Source: Methylorubrum populi (GTDB taxonomy: Bacteria; Pseudomonadota; Alphaproteobacteria; Rhizobiales; Beijerinckiaceae). Taken from it: DNA of 64,000 bases. Where the stretch lies: assembly GCA_036946625.1 (NCBI GenBank), contig JAQIIU010000002.1, positions 62,001 to 126,000 of the forward strand, given 5' to 3'. The position numbers and the translations under genes were made by a program. Shown in pieces: positions 25,770 through 35,174 of the stretch (position 1 is the stretch's first letter; each line of letters begins with the position of its first letter). The notes beneath the pieces were generated by a model that worked only from the letters and a program-made list of their open reading frames with translations, searched no databases and was not told the DNA's origin.

Positions 25770-27587
25770 TCAGTACACCCGTGCCTTCGGCTCGATATAT
25801 TGGATGTCGTTCGACATCGTGTAGGTATGCACCGGCCGGTAGTCGATCTCGATCGAGTGCTTGCTCGGCTCGAGCCACGCCAGGGTGTGCTTCATCCACT
25901 CCTTGTCGTCGCGGTCGGGGAAGTCCTCGCGGGCATGCGCCCCGCGGCTCTCCTTGCGGTTGACGGCCGATTCCATGGTCACGACCGCCTGACCGATCAG
26001 GTTGTCGAATTCCAGGGTCTCGAGCAGGTCGGTGTTCCACACGAGCGAGCGGTCGGTGACCGCGATGTCGGCGACACCGCGCCAGACGTCGTGGATCAGG
26101 CCCTTGCCCTCCTCCAGCACCTCGCCGGTGCGGAAGACGGCGCAGTTGTTCTGCATCGTACGCTGCATCCGGTCGCGCAACTGCGCGGTCGGGGTGCCGC
26201 CGTCGGCGTAGCGGAAGCGGTCGAGGCGCGAGAGCGCCTTGTCACCTGAGTCCTTCGGCAGTTCCGGCTGGCGGGCATCGGCCTCGACGATGTCGGCGCA
26301 GCGCAGGCCGGCGGCGCGGCCGAACACCACGAGGTCGATTAGCGAGTTCGAGCCGAGGCGGTTGGCGCCGTGCACCGAGACGCAGGCGGCCTCGCCGAGC
26401 GCCATCAGGCCCGGCACCACCGTGTCGGGGTCGCCGTTCTTCAGGGTCAGCACCTCGCCGTGGAAGTTCGTCGGGATGCCGCCCATGTTGTAGTGGACGG
26501 TGGGCAGGACCGGGATCGGCTCCTTGGTCACGTCCACGCCCGCGAAGATCTTTGCCGATTCCGAGATGCCGGGCAGGCGCTCGTGCAGGATCTTCGGATC
26601 GAGATGGTCGAGGTGCAGGAAGATGTGGTCGCCTTCCTTGCCGACGCCGCGGCCGTCGCGGATCTCCATGGTCATCGAGCGCGAGACCACGTCGCGGGAG
26701 GCGAGATCCTTGGCCGAGGGCGCGTAGCGCTCCATGAAGCGCTCGCCTTCCGAGTTCGTCAGGTAGCCGCCCTCCCCGCGGGCGCCCTCGGTGATGAGGC
26801 AGCCGGCGCCGTAGATGCCGGTCGGGTGGAACTGCACGAACTCCATGTCCTGCAGCGGCAGGCCGGCGCGCAGCACCATGGCGTTGCCGTCGCCGGTGCA
26901 GGTGTGCGCCGAGGTCGCCGAGAAGTAGGCGCGGCCGTAGCCGCCGGTGGCGAGGATGGTCTGCTGGGCGCGGAAGCGGTGGATCTCCCCCGTGGCCTGA
27001 TCGATGGCGATGACCCCGCGGCAGCGGCCCTCCTCGTCCATGATCAGGTCGAGGGCGAAGTATTCGATGAAGAACTGGGTCTTGTTCTTCACCGCCTGCC
27101 CGTAGAGGGTGTGGAGCATGGCGTGGCCGGTGCGGTCGGCCGCGGCGCAGGTGCGCTGGGCGGTGCCCTTGCCGTAATCGGTGGTCATGCCGCCGAAGGG
27201 CCGCTGGTAGATCTTGCCCTCTTCCGTGCGGGAGAAGGGCACGCCCCAGTGCTCCAACTCGTAGACCGCGGCGGGGGCGTTGCGCACGAGGTACTCGATC
27301 GCGTCCTGGTCGCCGAGCCAGTCCGAGCCCTTCACGGTGTCGTACATGTGCCAGCGCCAGTCGTCCGGGCCCATGTTGCCGAGCGAGGCCGAGATGCCGC
27401 CCTGCGCCGCCACGGTGTGCGAGCGGGTCGGGAAGACCTTGGTGATGCAGGCGGTGCGCAGGCCCGCTTGGCTGCAGCCGACCGTGGCGCGCAGGCCCGC
27501 GCCGCCGGCGCCGACGATCACCACGTCGAAGGTGTGGTCGATGATGGCGTAGGCGGGCGCGCCGCCGTTCGATCCGTTGGAGGCCAT
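25770..27587 (-). CDS. sdhA: Succinate dehydrogenase flavoprotein subunit
   Basis: This 605-residue catalytic subunit of complex II oxidises succinate to fumarate with covalently bound [16 protein letters not shown] is the FAD dinucleotide motif, and [16 protein letters not shown] includes the histidine that carries [24 protein letters not shown] and the SRS-MT stretch ([16 protein letters not shown]) line the active site. [10 protein letters not shown] and [20 protein letters not shown] are further signatures. It is transcribed with sdhC and sdhD upstream; sdhB is displaced downstream by an inserted toxin-antitoxin pair. Confidence 0.98.
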   Translation of the reverse strand: MASNGSNGGAPAYAIIDHTFDVVIVGAGGAGLRATVGCSQAGLRTACITKVFPTRSHTVAAQGGISASLGNMGPDDWRWHMYDTVKGSDWLGDQDAIEYLVRNAPAAVYELEHWGVPFSRTEEGKIYQRPFGGMTTDYGKGTAQRTCAAADRTGHAMLHTLYGQAVKNKTQFFIEYFALDLIMDEEGRCRGVIAIDQATGEIHRFRAQQTILATGGYGRAYFSATSAHTCTGDGNAMVLRAGLPLQDMEFVQFHPTGIYGAGCLITEGARGEGGYLTNSEGERFMERYAPSAKDLASRDVVSRSMTMEIRDGRGVGKEGDHIFLHLDHLDPKILHERLPGISESAKIFAGVDVTKEPIPVLPTVHYNMGGIPTNFHGEVLTLKNGDPDTVVPGLMALGEAACVSVHGANRLGSNSLIDLVVFGRAAGLRCADIVEADARQPELPKDSGDKALSRLDRFRYADGGTPTAQLRDRMQRTMQNNCAVFRTGEVLEEGKGLIHDVWRGVADIAVTDRSLVWNTDLLETLEFDNLIGQAVVTMESAVNRKESRGAHAREDFPDRDDKEWMKHTLAWLEPSKHSIEIDYRPVHTYTMSNDIQYIEPKARVY

Positions 27588-27620
27588 GGGCGATGAATCC
27601 TCGGTTTTACGTGACGGCGG

Positions 27621-28040
27621 TCAGGCGAGGCCGCCCAGGCTCACGCGGATGATCGCGTAGAGGCAGGCGGCGGCCACCGCGACCGCGTAGAAGGTGTTGG
27701 CGATGAGCGCCGCGAACTTGAGGCCGTGGCTGTGCACGTAGTCCTCGATCACGGTCTGCATGCCGAGCCGCATGTGGATCGTCACCGAAACCACGGCGAG
27801 GATCAGGACGATCGCCACCAGCGGGTGCGACACCAGCGCGACCGCCTGCGGGTAGGTCCGGCCGGCCGTCATCGCGATGATGACGACGAAGGCGAGCATC
27901 AGCAGGGCGTTGGAGGCGCCGGTCAGGCGCTGCAGCCAGAAATGGCCGGCGCCGTGGCCCGAGGCGCCGAGGCCCTTCACCCGGGCGCGCGGGGTGCGCA
28001 TCGAGAGCGCGGTGTTCTGGCGGTTGTCGATCTGGGACAT
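27621..28040 (-). CDS. sdhD: Succinate dehydrogenase membrane anchor subunit
   Basis: This 139-residue protein has three transmembrane helices, with ALLMLAFVVIIAMT, VAIVLILAVVSVTIHMRLGM and FAALIANTFYAVAVAAACLY at the cores. The segment IHMRLGMQTVIEDYVHSHG contains the histidine region that helps bind heme b and quinone. It lies 10 bp downstream of sdhC and 33 bp upstream of sdhA, so it belongs to the sdh operon. Confidence 0.95.
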   Translation of the reverse strand: MSQIDNRQNTALSMRTPRARVKGLGASGHGAGHFWLQRLTGASNALLMLAFVVIIAMTAGRTYPQAVALVSHPLVAIVLILAVVSVTIHMRLGMQTVIEDYVHSHGLKFAALIANTFYAVAVAAACLYAIIRVSLGGLA

Positions 28041-28050
28041 GGCGAGCCTC

Positions 28051-28452
28051 TCAGCGCACGAGCAGGGCGAGCGCCCAGATCACGACGGTCAGGATCACGG
28101 AGCCGATCAGCGTGGCGCGGGCGAGCCCGAGGCGCCGGTCGCGGTCGAAGCCGTAGCCCGCGTCCCAGATGAAGTGGCGGATGCCGCCGAGCATGTGGTG
28201 CATCAGCACCCAGGTGTAGGCGAACAGGATGGCGCGCCCGATCCACGAGCCGAAGAACCACGCCACCGCGTCGTAGGCCCGCGGGCCGGAGGCGAGCGCC
28301 ACCAGCCACACCGCGACGAGGAAGGTGCCGCCGTAGAGCGCCGTACCGGTGATGCGGTGGAACACCGACATCGCCATGGTCCAGGTCCAGCGGTAGATCT
28401 GGAGATGGGGCGAGAGCGGCTGGGCGACCGTAGGTCTGACGGTTGGGGCCAT
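28051..28452 (-). CDS. sdhC: Succinate dehydrogenase cytochrome b556 subunit
   Basis: This 133-residue membrane subunit starts with RPLSPHL-type sequence (AQPLSPHLQIYRW), the SdhC hallmark. Serine and arginine near SVFHRITGTAL lie at the quinone site. HHMLGGIRHFIWD supplies the heme-ligand histidine region. Three membrane helices are visible. It is the first gene of the operon; 127 bp separates it from the transporter gene downstream of it in coordinates. Confidence 0.96.
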   Translation of the reverse strand: MAPTVRPTVAQPLSPHLQIYRWTWTMAMSVFHRITGTALYGGTFLVAVWLVALASGPRAYDAVAWFFGSWIGRAILFAYTWVLMHHMLGGIRHFIWDAGYGFDRDRRLGLARATLIGSVILTVVIWALALLVR

Positions 28453-28579
28453 CGCGGTTTACGATCCTCGCGTCAAAGGTTGGATGAATTCCAGGGAAGG
28501 GTTAGGGCGTGGCCCTCCGGCCGGCAATGCCCGTGCTGCAGTGCAGCATATGTCGGGCTGACGATCGCGCGGATCTGTC

Positions 28580-29905
28580 TCACGCCAGCCTCCCGGTCAG
28601 CCGGAGCCAAAGATAGGCGAGTGGAGTCGCGACGAGGAGCGAGGCGAAGCCGGTCGCCAGCGTCAGCTTGGTGGCGTCGGCCAGCGACAGGCGGCCGAGG
28701 TCCATCGCCATGATGATCGGCGGCGCCTGATAGGGCAGGAACAGCGTCGAATAGCCGACCACCTGCACCATCAGCACGCTCATCAGGTCGAAGCCGCTGG
28801 CGCGTGAAAACTCTTCCGCCATCGCCGTGTAGAGGGCGGGCGCGCCGTTGGCGGTGGCGGCGAACAGGAAGCCGATCGACAGGCCGGTGAGCGTCGCGAA
28901 GTTTCTTACGGATGCGCCCGGCTCCAGCGGGGCGATCGCGAGGAGCGCGTGGCCGAGCCGGGCGCCGAGGCCGGTCTCGTTGACGATCGCGGTCAGTCCG
29001 AACAGGGCGGCGACGTAGAAGCAGGTCCGTAAGGGGATCTCGCCGAAGCTGTTCGCGGGCAGGACGCCCACGCCCGGCAGCAGGCAGACCACGGCCGCCG
29101 CCAGCCCGATCCAGGCCGGCGGGATGCCGTGCCACCCGTCGCTCAGCCATAGCCCCAGCATCACGGCGAGGATCGCCGCGAGGCGCCGCTCTCCGCCCGA
29201 GAGCGGCGGCAGCGGGGGCAGGTCCGGCCGCTTGCCGTCGAGCCGATCGGGAAAGATCGCCACCGTGCAGGCGACGAGCAGCGCGCCCTTGACGAGGCCC
29301 AGAACCGGCGCGTGCAGAAACAGATACGGCAGATAGTTGAGGTGGATGCCGAACAGGGTCTCGGCGGTGCCGGCCATGACGAGGTTCGGAACGTTGGCGG
29401 GCAGGATTGCCGCCGAGAGCATCGGCGTGGCGATGCCGAAGGCCAGCAGCGCCCCCGTCCGGCCCGGGCGCCCGGGTTCGAGCCCGAACGCGTCGCAAAG
29501 CGCGATCAGCACGGGCACCATCAGGGCGATGCGTCCGAGATTGGACGGCATCACGAAGGCGAGCAGGAAGGAGAAGGCGACGAGGCCCGCGATGAACCCG
29601 GGATAGGAGGCGGGCAGCCGTGCCGCGAGCGCGCGGGCGAGGCGGTCGCCCAGCCCCGTGCGGTTCATGGCGAGCCCGACCACCATGCCGCCGGTCACCA
29701 GCCAGAAGGCCGAGGAGGCGAATCCGGAAAACACCGTCTGCGCGGGAGCCAGCTTGAGCAGCATCGCCAGGGCGAAGAACATCAGCGCCGTGACGATCTC
29801 GGCCACGAGGCCGGTCGCCCATAGCCCCATGCACAGCACGAGCAGGGCCCCGGCCGCGACGGCCGTGCCCTGTCCCCCGATGATGTTGGCTGATGCGGCA
29901 CCCAT
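28580..29905 (-). CDS. SLC13/DASS family anion transporter
   Basis: This 441-residue inner-membrane protein has about 11-12 hydrophobic helices. The repeated DASS-type re-entrant motifs are seen as FVMPSNLGRIALMVPVLIAL in the first half and FAATANGAPALYTAMAEEF in the second. These families carry dicarboxylates, citrate or sulfate with cations; the substrate cannot be read from sequence. A LysR-type regulator is divergently encoded with a palindrome between the genes, which suggests induction by the transported acid. ATG 29903-29905 gives the full first helix. Confidence 0.85.
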   Translation of the reverse strand: MGAASANIIGGQGTAVAAGALLVLCMGLWATGLVAEIVTALMFFALAMLLKLAPAQTVFSGFASSAFWLVTGGMVVGLAMNRTGLGDRLARALAARLPASYPGFIAGLVAFSFLLAFVMPSNLGRIALMVPVLIALCDAFGLEPGRPGRTGALLAFGIATPMLSAAILPANVPNLVMAGTAETLFGIHLNYLPYLFLHAPVLGLVKGALLVACTVAIFPDRLDGKRPDLPPLPPLSGGERRLAAILAVMLGLWLSDGWHGIPPAWIGLAAAVVCLLPGVGVLPANSFGEIPLRTCFYVAALFGLTAIVNETGLGARLGHALLAIAPLEPGASVRNFATLTGLSIGFLFAATANGAPALYTAMAEEFSRASGFDLMSVLMVQVVGYSTLFLPYQAPPIIMAMDLGRLSLADATKLTLATGFASLLVATPLAYLWLRLTGRLA

Positions 29906-29921
29906 GAGCGCGCTTCAAACG

Positions 29922-29945
29922 CGAATTGGAACCGTTCGCAATTCG
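29922..29945. promoter_or_regulatory. Palindromic candidate operator between transporter and LysR gene
   Basis: CGAATTG (29922-29928) and CAATTCG (29939-29945) form a perfect 7-bp inverted repeat with a 10-bp spacer. It lies just upstream of the transporter start and in the shared divergent region. LysR regulators bind such interrupted dyads. The link is inferred from position. Confidence 0.5.
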
Positions 29946-30077
29946 GCTTTCGTGGTGGGTGCCTTCGCGGGTCGCGAAGGCTGACAGGATGCTCACGCTG
30001 TCGTGATCGCTCGTGGGGCAGGACTTGGCTGCGCCGCGCGCGAATGCGAGGGCGAGGAACTCGCGTTCGGCCCAACG

Positions 30078-30971
30078 ATGATGCGCTTCGATCTCGTCGA
30101 CCTGAACCTGTTCCGCCACGTGGTCGAGGCCGGCTCGATCACCCATGGGGCGGAGCGGGCGAACCTCGCGCTCGCCGCCGCCTCGGCGCGGGTGCGGGCG
30201 ATGGAGGACTCGCTCGGCGCGGCGCTGCTGCTGCGGGGACGCCAGGGCGTGACGCCGACGCCCGCCGGCCGCGCCCTGCTCGCCCATGCCCGCGAGATCC
30301 TGGGCCAGATCGAGCGGCTGCAGGGCGATCTGTCCGTGTTCGCGGGCGGCGCCGTCGGCCAGATCCGGGTTCTGTCGAACACCAATGCGCTGACCGAATT
30401 CCTGCCCGAGGCGCTCTCGGCCTACCTCGCCCTGCACACGGGCGTGAGCGTCGACATCGAGGAGCGCACCTCCGACGAGATCGTCGGGATGGTGGCCGAC
30501 GGGGCGGCCGATCTCGGCATCGTCGCGGGCACGGTCGATACCGGCGCGCTCCAGACCTTCCCCTTCCGCCACGACCGCTTCGTCGTGGTGGTGGCCGCGG
30601 GCCACGCGCTCGCCGGCCGCCGCAGTCTCGGCTTCGCGGAGGTGCTGGAGCACGACCTCGTCGGCCTCGACCGGCCGAGCGCCCTGACCCGATTCCTCGC
30701 CGACAAGGCCTCCCGCATCGGCCGGCCGATGCGCCTGCGGGTGCAGTTGCGCAGCTTCGACGCGGTCTGCCGCCTCGTCGAGTGCGGCGTCGGCCTCGGC
30801 ATCGTGCCGGAGACCACGGCGCGGCGGGCGTGGCGCACGGTGCGGATCGCCCTCGTTCCGCTCGAAGACCCCTGGGCCGCCCGCGACCTCAAGCTCTGCC
30901 TGCGCGATCTCACCGCCCTGCCGCCCTTCGCGCAGGACTTCGTGGCCCATCTTCGCGCGGCCGAGGCCTGA
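30078..30971 (+). CDS. LysR family transcriptional regulator
   Basis: This 297-residue regulator has an N-terminal winged helix (LNLFRHVVEAGSITHGAERANL, quoted in part: FRHVVEAGSITHGAE; then RVRAMEDSLGAALLLRGRQG). Its periplasmic-binding-protein-like effector domain begins at about residue 90 (GQIRVLSNTNALTEFLPEAL). Divergent placement next to a DASS transporter suggests it controls that gene in response to its substrate. Two adjacent ATGs (30078, 30081) are possible starts. The stop lies 15 bp from the convergent mntH stop. Confidence 0.92.
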   Translation: MMRFDLVDLNLFRHVVEAGSITHGAERANLALAAASARVRAMEDSLGAALLLRGRQGVTPTPAGRALLAHAREILGQIERLQGDLSVFAGGAVGQIRVLSNTNALTEFLPEALSAYLALHTGVSVDIEERTSDEIVGMVADGAADLGIVAGTVDTGALQTFPFRHDRFVVVVAAGHALAGRRSLGFAEVLEHDLVGLDRPSALTRFLADKASRIGRPMRLRVQLRSFDAVCRLVECGVGLGIVPETTARRAWRTVRIALVPLEDPWAARDLKLCLRDLTALPPFAQDFVAHLRAAEA

Positions 30972-30985
30972 GGCGAGGGCGGATG

Positions 30986-32332
30986 TCAGCCGCCCGCGAG
31001 CGTGTCGGCGAGGAGTTTGAGATTCAGGACTACGATGATCGCGGCAATCGCCCAGGACAGGCCCTTCAGCCAGCCCGGGATCGTGAAGCTGCCCATCAGC
31101 CGCCGGTCGGAGACGAAGCGCACCAGCGGGATCACCGCGAAGGGGAGCTGCATCGACAGCACGACCTGGCTCAGCACGAGGAGGCGGGCGGTGCCCTGCT
31201 CGCCGTAGAGGACGGTGACGATCACGACGGGCACGATGGCGATGCCGCGCGTGACGAGCCGCCGCGCCCAGTTCGGCAGGCGCAAGCGCAAAAAGCCCTC
31301 CATCACGATCTGGCCGGCGAGTGTCGCGGTCACCGTCGAGTTGAGGCCCGAGGCCAGCAGCGCCACGGCGAACAGCGTCGAAGCGAGGCCGACGCCGAGC
31401 AGCGGCGAGAGCAGCTCGTAGGCCTGCTCGATCTCCTCCACGTCCGTGCGCCCGCCCGCGTGGAACACCGCCGCCGCCATGATCAGGATCGCCGCGTTGA
31501 CGAACAGCGCCAGCATCAGCGCCACCGTCGAGTCGGCGACGGCGAAGCGCAGGGCCTCGCGCCGTCCGGCTTCCGTGCGGGGATAGGCCCGCGTCTGCAC
31601 GATCGAGGAGTGGAGGTAGAGGTTGTGCGGCATCACCGTGGCGCCGATGATGCCGATGGCGATGTAGAGCGCGGCCGGATTGGTCACGATCTCCCGCGAG
31701 GGCACGAAGCCGCCGAGCAGCGCCTGGACCGGGGGCGCGGCCATCGCGATCTGCAGGCCGAAGCAGACGAAGACGATCGTCAGGAGGCCGATCACGAAAG
31801 CCTCCAGCGCCCGAAAACCCCGCCGCAGCAGCAGCAGCACCACGAACACGTCGAGCGCGGTGACGATCGCGCCGAGCGTCAGCGGAATGCCGAACAAGAG
31901 CTTGAGGGCGATCGCCGTGCCGATCACCTCGGCGAGGTCGCAGGCGATGATCGCCGCCTCGCAGATCAGCCACAGGGCGATGGCGACCGGCCGCGAGGTC
32001 CGCTCGCGGCAGGCCTGGGCGAGGTCGAGGCCGGTGGCGATGCCGAGCCGCGCGGCGAGCGCCTGCAGCACGATCGCCATCAGGTTCGAGAGCAGGATGA
32101 CGCAGAGCAGCGTGTAGCCGAACCGGGCACCGCCCGCGATGTCGGTCGCCCAGTTGCCCGGGTCCATGTAGCCGACCGAGACCATGTAGCCCGGCCCCAG
32201 GAAGGCGACGAGCCGCCGCGGCCACGACCCCTCCGCCCGCACGGGGACGCTGGCGTTCAGCGCGCCGAGGCTCGCTTCCGGGGAGGCTTGCGCGGAAACT
32301 CGCACCGGTGGTGCCGGCCGAACCTGATCCAT
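30986..32332 (-). CDS. mntH: Nramp family manganese/divalent metal transporter
   Basis: This 448-residue inner-membrane symporter imports Mn2+ (and Fe2+) with protons. [20 protein letters not shown] is the helix-1 metal site, with DPGN supplying Asp and Asn. [14 protein letters not shown] is the helix-6 metal site (MPH). Around 11 helices are visible. Several in-frame ATGs exist; ATG 32332 has a GGAAG ribosome site about 8 bp upstream and gives the usual N-terminal length. Divergent mntR and an MntR-like box at 32471-32486 imply repression by manganese. Confidence 0.94.
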   Translation of the reverse strand: MDQVRPAPPVRVSAQASPEASLGALNASVPVRAEGSWPRRLVAFLGPGYMVSVGYMDPGNWATDIAGGARFGYTLLCVILLSNLMAIVLQALAARLGIATGLDLAQACRERTSRPVAIALWLICEAAIIACDLAEVIGTAIALKLLFGIPLTLGAIVTALDVFVVLLLLRRGFRALEAFVIGLLTIVFVCFGLQIAMAAPPVQALLGGFVPSREIVTNPAALYIAIGIIGATVMPHNLYLHSSIVQTRAYPRTEAGRREALRFAVADSTVALMLALFVNAAILIMAAAVFHAGGRTDVEEIEQAYELLSPLLGVGLASTLFAVALLASGLNSTVTATLAGQIVMEGFLRLRLPNWARRLVTRGIAIVPVVIVTVLYGEQGTARLLVLSQVVLSMQLPFAVIPLVRFVSDRRLMGSFTIPGWLKGLSWAIAAIIVVLNLKLLADTLAGG

Positions 32333-32470
32333 CACCGCTTCCATTCGCATCGGGCGCCGCACCCGTTCGCCCCTGCCCGGCCCGCCTCCCCGCAGGAACG
32401 GGGAGCGGGAAGACGAGGCGGAGCGGCGGAACCGGTCGCGTCGCCCGCACCGGTATCGCCGGCACCATCG

Positions 32471-32486
32471 TATAGCATCAGCTATA
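32471..32486. promoter_or_regulatory. Candidate MntR box between mntH and mntR
   Basis: TATAGC-ATCA-GCTATA is a perfect 6-bp dyad with a 4-bp spacer. The core ATAGC-N4-GCTAT is the same as that of the published E. coli MntR operator core. It lies between divergent mntH and mntR, where both could be repressed. The rest of this 377-bp intergenic region shows nothing else. Confidence 0.7.
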
Positions 32487-32709
32487 AGGGCGCGCCGAAG
32501 CTGGGATCAAGGGGCGCCTGACCGGGCTCCCACCCCCGGCGCGTATCGGTTAAACAGGCAGCTCGGATCGCCCCACGACACGCCCGACGACCGCAAGCCT
32601 TCGCCGGAGCGAGGCCGGTGCGGCGGGTGTGGCATGGACGTCGTTGGACAGATCTCACGAGGCGCAGGTCGACAGGCCACGCCTGGGAACGGAGGAGCCT
32701 GCCGCCCCC

Positions 32710-33204
32710 ATGCAGGAAGCGTCGCGCGATTCGGGACAGAAGCCGGTACGGGACTCGGGCCGGGGGGACGCGGATGCGCCGCTCGTCGATGCGGAGGTCC
32801 ATGTCGAGAGCTTCCGTCAGGCCCGTGAGGCCCGCCGCCTCGAACTCGTGGAGGATTACGTCGAGCTGATCGCCGATCTGATCGGCGATGGCGGCGAGGC
32901 GCGGCAGGTCGACATCGCCGCCCGCCTCGGGGTCGCCCAGCCGACGGTCGCCAAGATGCTCAAGCGTCTGGCCGAGGAGGGCCTCGTGCAGCAGCGGCCC
33001 TATCGCGGCGTGTTCCTCACCGCGGCGGGGCAGGCGCTGGCCGAGCAGTCGCGGGAACGCCATCGCATCGTCGAACGCTTCCTGCGCGCCGTGGGCGTCA
33101 GCGCCGAGACGGCGCGACGCGACGCGGAGGGCATCGAGCACCATGTCAGCGCCGAGACGCTGGAGGCGTTCCGGCGCTTTGCCGACGCGCGCCGTGAATC
33201 CTGA
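32710..33204 (+). CDS. mntR: Manganese-responsive transcriptional regulator MntR
   Basis: This 164-residue DtxR/MntR-family repressor has a disordered N-terminus. The winged helix-turn-helix (about residues 65-105: [39 protein letters not shown]) carries the DNA contacts. The dimerisation helices that follow have the metal-binding residues ([12 protein letters not shown] and [17 protein letters not shown], with Glu and His ligands). ATG 32710 is chosen over an upstream start at 32629, since the extra residues are not typical and a GGAGGAG site lies just before it. It is divergent from mntH and likely represses both. Confidence 0.93.
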   Translation: MQEASRDSGQKPVRDSGRGDADAPLVDAEVHVESFRQAREARRLELVEDYVELIADLIGDGGEARQVDIAARLGVAQPTVAKMLKRLAEEGLVQQRPYRGVFLTAAGQALAEQSRERHRIVERFLRAVGVSAETARRDAEGIEHHVSAETLEAFRRFADARRES

Positions 33205-33254
33205 CGAAGGCTCTCGCGGACTTGGATGCGAACTCGGATCACGGACCCGGATCG

Positions 33255-33563
33255 ATGGACCAGAACCAGCAGCTCGCGGCGCTCGCCGCCGTCAGCGCCC
33301 GGCACGACGCGGCCGTGACGAACCTCGCCGAGGGGCTCGCCGAACTCGGTGCCAAGCAGGTCGCCCAGCAGATGGCCTTGGGCTTCCTGGCCAGCGTCCT
33401 GCGCTCGATCGATTCCGATCATTACGACGAGCGCCTCGAAGGCTATCTCGCCATGCTGCGCGACGTGCTGTTCCGCGACGATCCGGACGCGGCGCTCGCA
33501 CATACGGTGCTGGAGACCGTCGAGCGCTCGCTGCGCCCCGCTCAGGATCAGGACGAGACCTGA
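33255..33563 (+). CDS. Hypothetical protein
   Basis: This 102-residue, soluble, probably all-helical protein (QLAALAAVSARHDAAVTNLA, QMALGFLASVLRSIDSDHYD) has no recognised domain. ATG 33255 is preferred; a TTG at 33222 in frame would add 11 residues. It follows mntR by 50 bp in the same direction and could be co-transcribed. Codon use is ordinary for the window. Confidence 0.6.
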   Translation: MDQNQQLAALAAVSARHDAAVTNLAEGLAELGAKQVAQQMALGFLASVLRSIDSDHYDERLEGYLAMLRDVLFRDDPDAALAHTVLETVERSLRPAQDQDET

Positions 33564-33720
33564 GGCCGGTCACCGGCTGCCGTTCCATCGTCGGGGAGGG
33601 TGTGCCGCGGTGCTACGGCCCGAAGACCTACGGAACCTTCGAGGAGGCTCGCTGCGCTGCGCAGGTCCGAGACTGCGCCAATTGATCTTCGAGTGGCAGC
33701 TCATCGGCTCCTGATGCGCC

Positions 33721-33936
33721 CTATCCCACGCGGGCGGAATCGGCTGTGCGGGCGTACTCGACCAGCGCGGCCATCTGAGCGGGCGCCCGGAACACCCGAC
33801 CGTCCGTCGTCTCGACATAGACGTCCGAAGCGCCCATGCTCGCGAAGGTCATCGCCCTTTCGGCGGCCCTGAGGCCCAGGGCATGCGGCTCCGTGGAAGG
33901 GCCTGAAGGCGCGGTCCAGTGAACGGTGTAGCGCAT
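33721..33936 (-). CDS. Small hypothetical protein
   Basis: This 71-residue protein starts MRYTVHW and has a good AGGAG site 7 bp upstream of ATG 33934-33936. It has an alternating strand-helix pattern (AAERAMTFASMGASDVYVET, TDGRVFRAPAQMAALVEYAR) resembling a small alpha/beta fold. No family is recognised and there are no membrane segments. Confidence 0.6.
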   Translation of the reverse strand: MRYTVHWTAPSGPSTEPHALGLRAAERAMTFASMGASDVYVETTDGRVFRAPAQMAALVEYARTADSARVG

Positions 33937-34591
33937 GTCGTTCTCCTGTTCGGGCCTTCGAGCATAGGCCAAGCGGAAACGGATCGCGAGGGACGGTTTT
34001 GCGCAGTGCCTGCGCGATCATCTCGTCATGCGGCCCTTCGGTTCGGAGCCATTGTCGCAACGGATGTGCTCCGGGATGCCGATGCCGTCGGGCCTTGGCC
34101 GAAGCCGTCACGGGTCTTGAGGCCATCCGCGACGAAGAGGGCCGGATACCGACTTCGCCTATCCCGAGCATGGGATCGCTGGAAGCCCGCGAGGGCTGGG
34201 CCTTCTGACTCCGCCTCTCACGAGCGCGCGCAGACCGTGCGGGATGCCCTGGCGCGCGTGATGGCGATCATGGAGGATCGGTCGCCGCCACCTTCGTGAA
34301 TCGCAGCGCGCCAGTGCGAACCGGACTATCCGCCACCCGTCTACCTCATGCCCGCTTCGACGACGGGCGCCTCCTCAGCCCCGCCCGGTTCGCCGGAGCG
34401 GGGTTTTTCGTGCGCGATCCCTGCCGGCCGTGGCGTCGGGTCGAACCACGAATGGCCGTTCGATGCCACCGGAGCGCCCCTTCCGGGCTTGTCGAAAGCC
34501 CCTCCCCCGGGTACTCAAAATGGCGGTTTCTGTGAGGATTTCCGTAGACGAAACCGAAAGTCTATACCAAGTCGTTGAAATATAACAGTTA
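33937..34591. other. Gene-poor region ending at a tRNA
   Basis: No coding sequence with recognisable features was found in these 655 bp on either strand. It contains a clear rho-independent terminator (34379-34408) not preceded by a recognisable plus-strand gene, and turns AT-richer from about 34510 up to the tRNA at 34592, where the tRNA promoter must lie. Confidence 0.6.
34379..34408 (+). terminator. Rho-independent terminator
   Basis: CCCCGC (34379-34384) and GCGGGG (34398-34403) are followed by TTTTT. The inner loop CCGGTTCGCCGG can extend the stem. What transcript it ends is unclear. Confidence 0.8.
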
Positions 34592-34667
34592 GGGCCTGTA
34601 GCTCAATGGTTAGAGCCGACCGCTCATAACGGTCTGGTTGCAGGTTCGAGTCCTGCCGGGCCCACCA
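34592..34667 (+). tRNA. tRNA with CAT anticodon (probably tRNA-Ile2, else elongator tRNA-Met)
   Basis: This 76-nt cloverleaf has acceptor GGGCCTG paired to CGGGCCC, D-arm TAGCTCAATGGTTAGAGC, anticodon loop CTCATAA, T-arm CAGGTTCGAGTCCTG and an encoded CCA. The compact D-loop and stem pattern resemble lysidine-modified tRNA-Ile(CAT) of E. coli, but separating it from elongator Met requires comparison. Confidence 0.93.
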
Positions 34668-35174
34668 CTTTTCTCCTCTGTAGAGCGCTGTTTTTCGTCC
34701 TTCCCCGAAAACTGTGGGTGGGAACTTCGGAATAAAAACGCAGCGTGACGCGGCTCTGGCAATGTGGGCAACGCATAGGTGGGACGCGGCTTAGGTTCAG
34801 CCGCCGATCTGCACCCGTGTCCACGGTGCGGATATCGCTGCAATCGGTTCGATCCCGTCCACCGCGGTCGCTCCCTGGCCGAGGGACGCCTCCGGCGGCG
34901 CGGATCCAGCGTTTTCGGCGAAAGGGGTCTCGAGGCCGGTACGGGCGGTGCCGGGTTTCAGCCGAGCCGAGTCTCCGCCGCGGCGAGAAGGCGCCCGAGC
35001 TGCATCGCCGAGCGGACGACGGTGCGCCGGCCGCAAGTGAGCGGGCAGTACGGTTGGGATGTGGTGAGCCCCTGGGCTGCCGCGTGAAAATGTGAGCGGG
35101 CGGCAGGATGGAGTTCCTGCCGCCCGCCTCAATCGTGATGGAATGCGTCGATCGCGCCAGGGACTGCGGGAAGC
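34668..35174. other. Intergenic region after the tRNA
   Basis: Short open frames on both strands here are antisense products of the tRNA or lack support. The only clear element is the terminator hairpin at 35096-35127. Confidence 0.5.
35096..35127 (-). terminator. Strong hairpin downstream of DUF3597 gene
   Basis: GCGGGCGGCAGGA (35096-35108) and TCCTGCCGCCCGC (35115-35127) form a perfect 13-bp stem with a 6-nt loop. On the minus strand it is followed by TCACATTTTCACG. It lies 47 bp beyond the DUF3597 stop. Confidence 0.75.

Noticed and set aside
28473..32468. A 1331-codon open frame on the minus strand spanning the DASS transporter, lysR and mntH region
   Set aside because: It is Arg/Pro/Ala-rich without family features and overlaps three well-supported genes in other frames; long spurious frames are expected at this GC content.
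33919..34299. 126-codon plus-strand frame
   Set aside because: It overlaps the better-supported small gene on the other strand at its start and shows no protein features.
34610..34843. Small protein ending in GPGRTRTCNQTVMSGRL-like sequence
   Set aside because: It is the antisense translation of the tRNA, a well-known annotation artefact.
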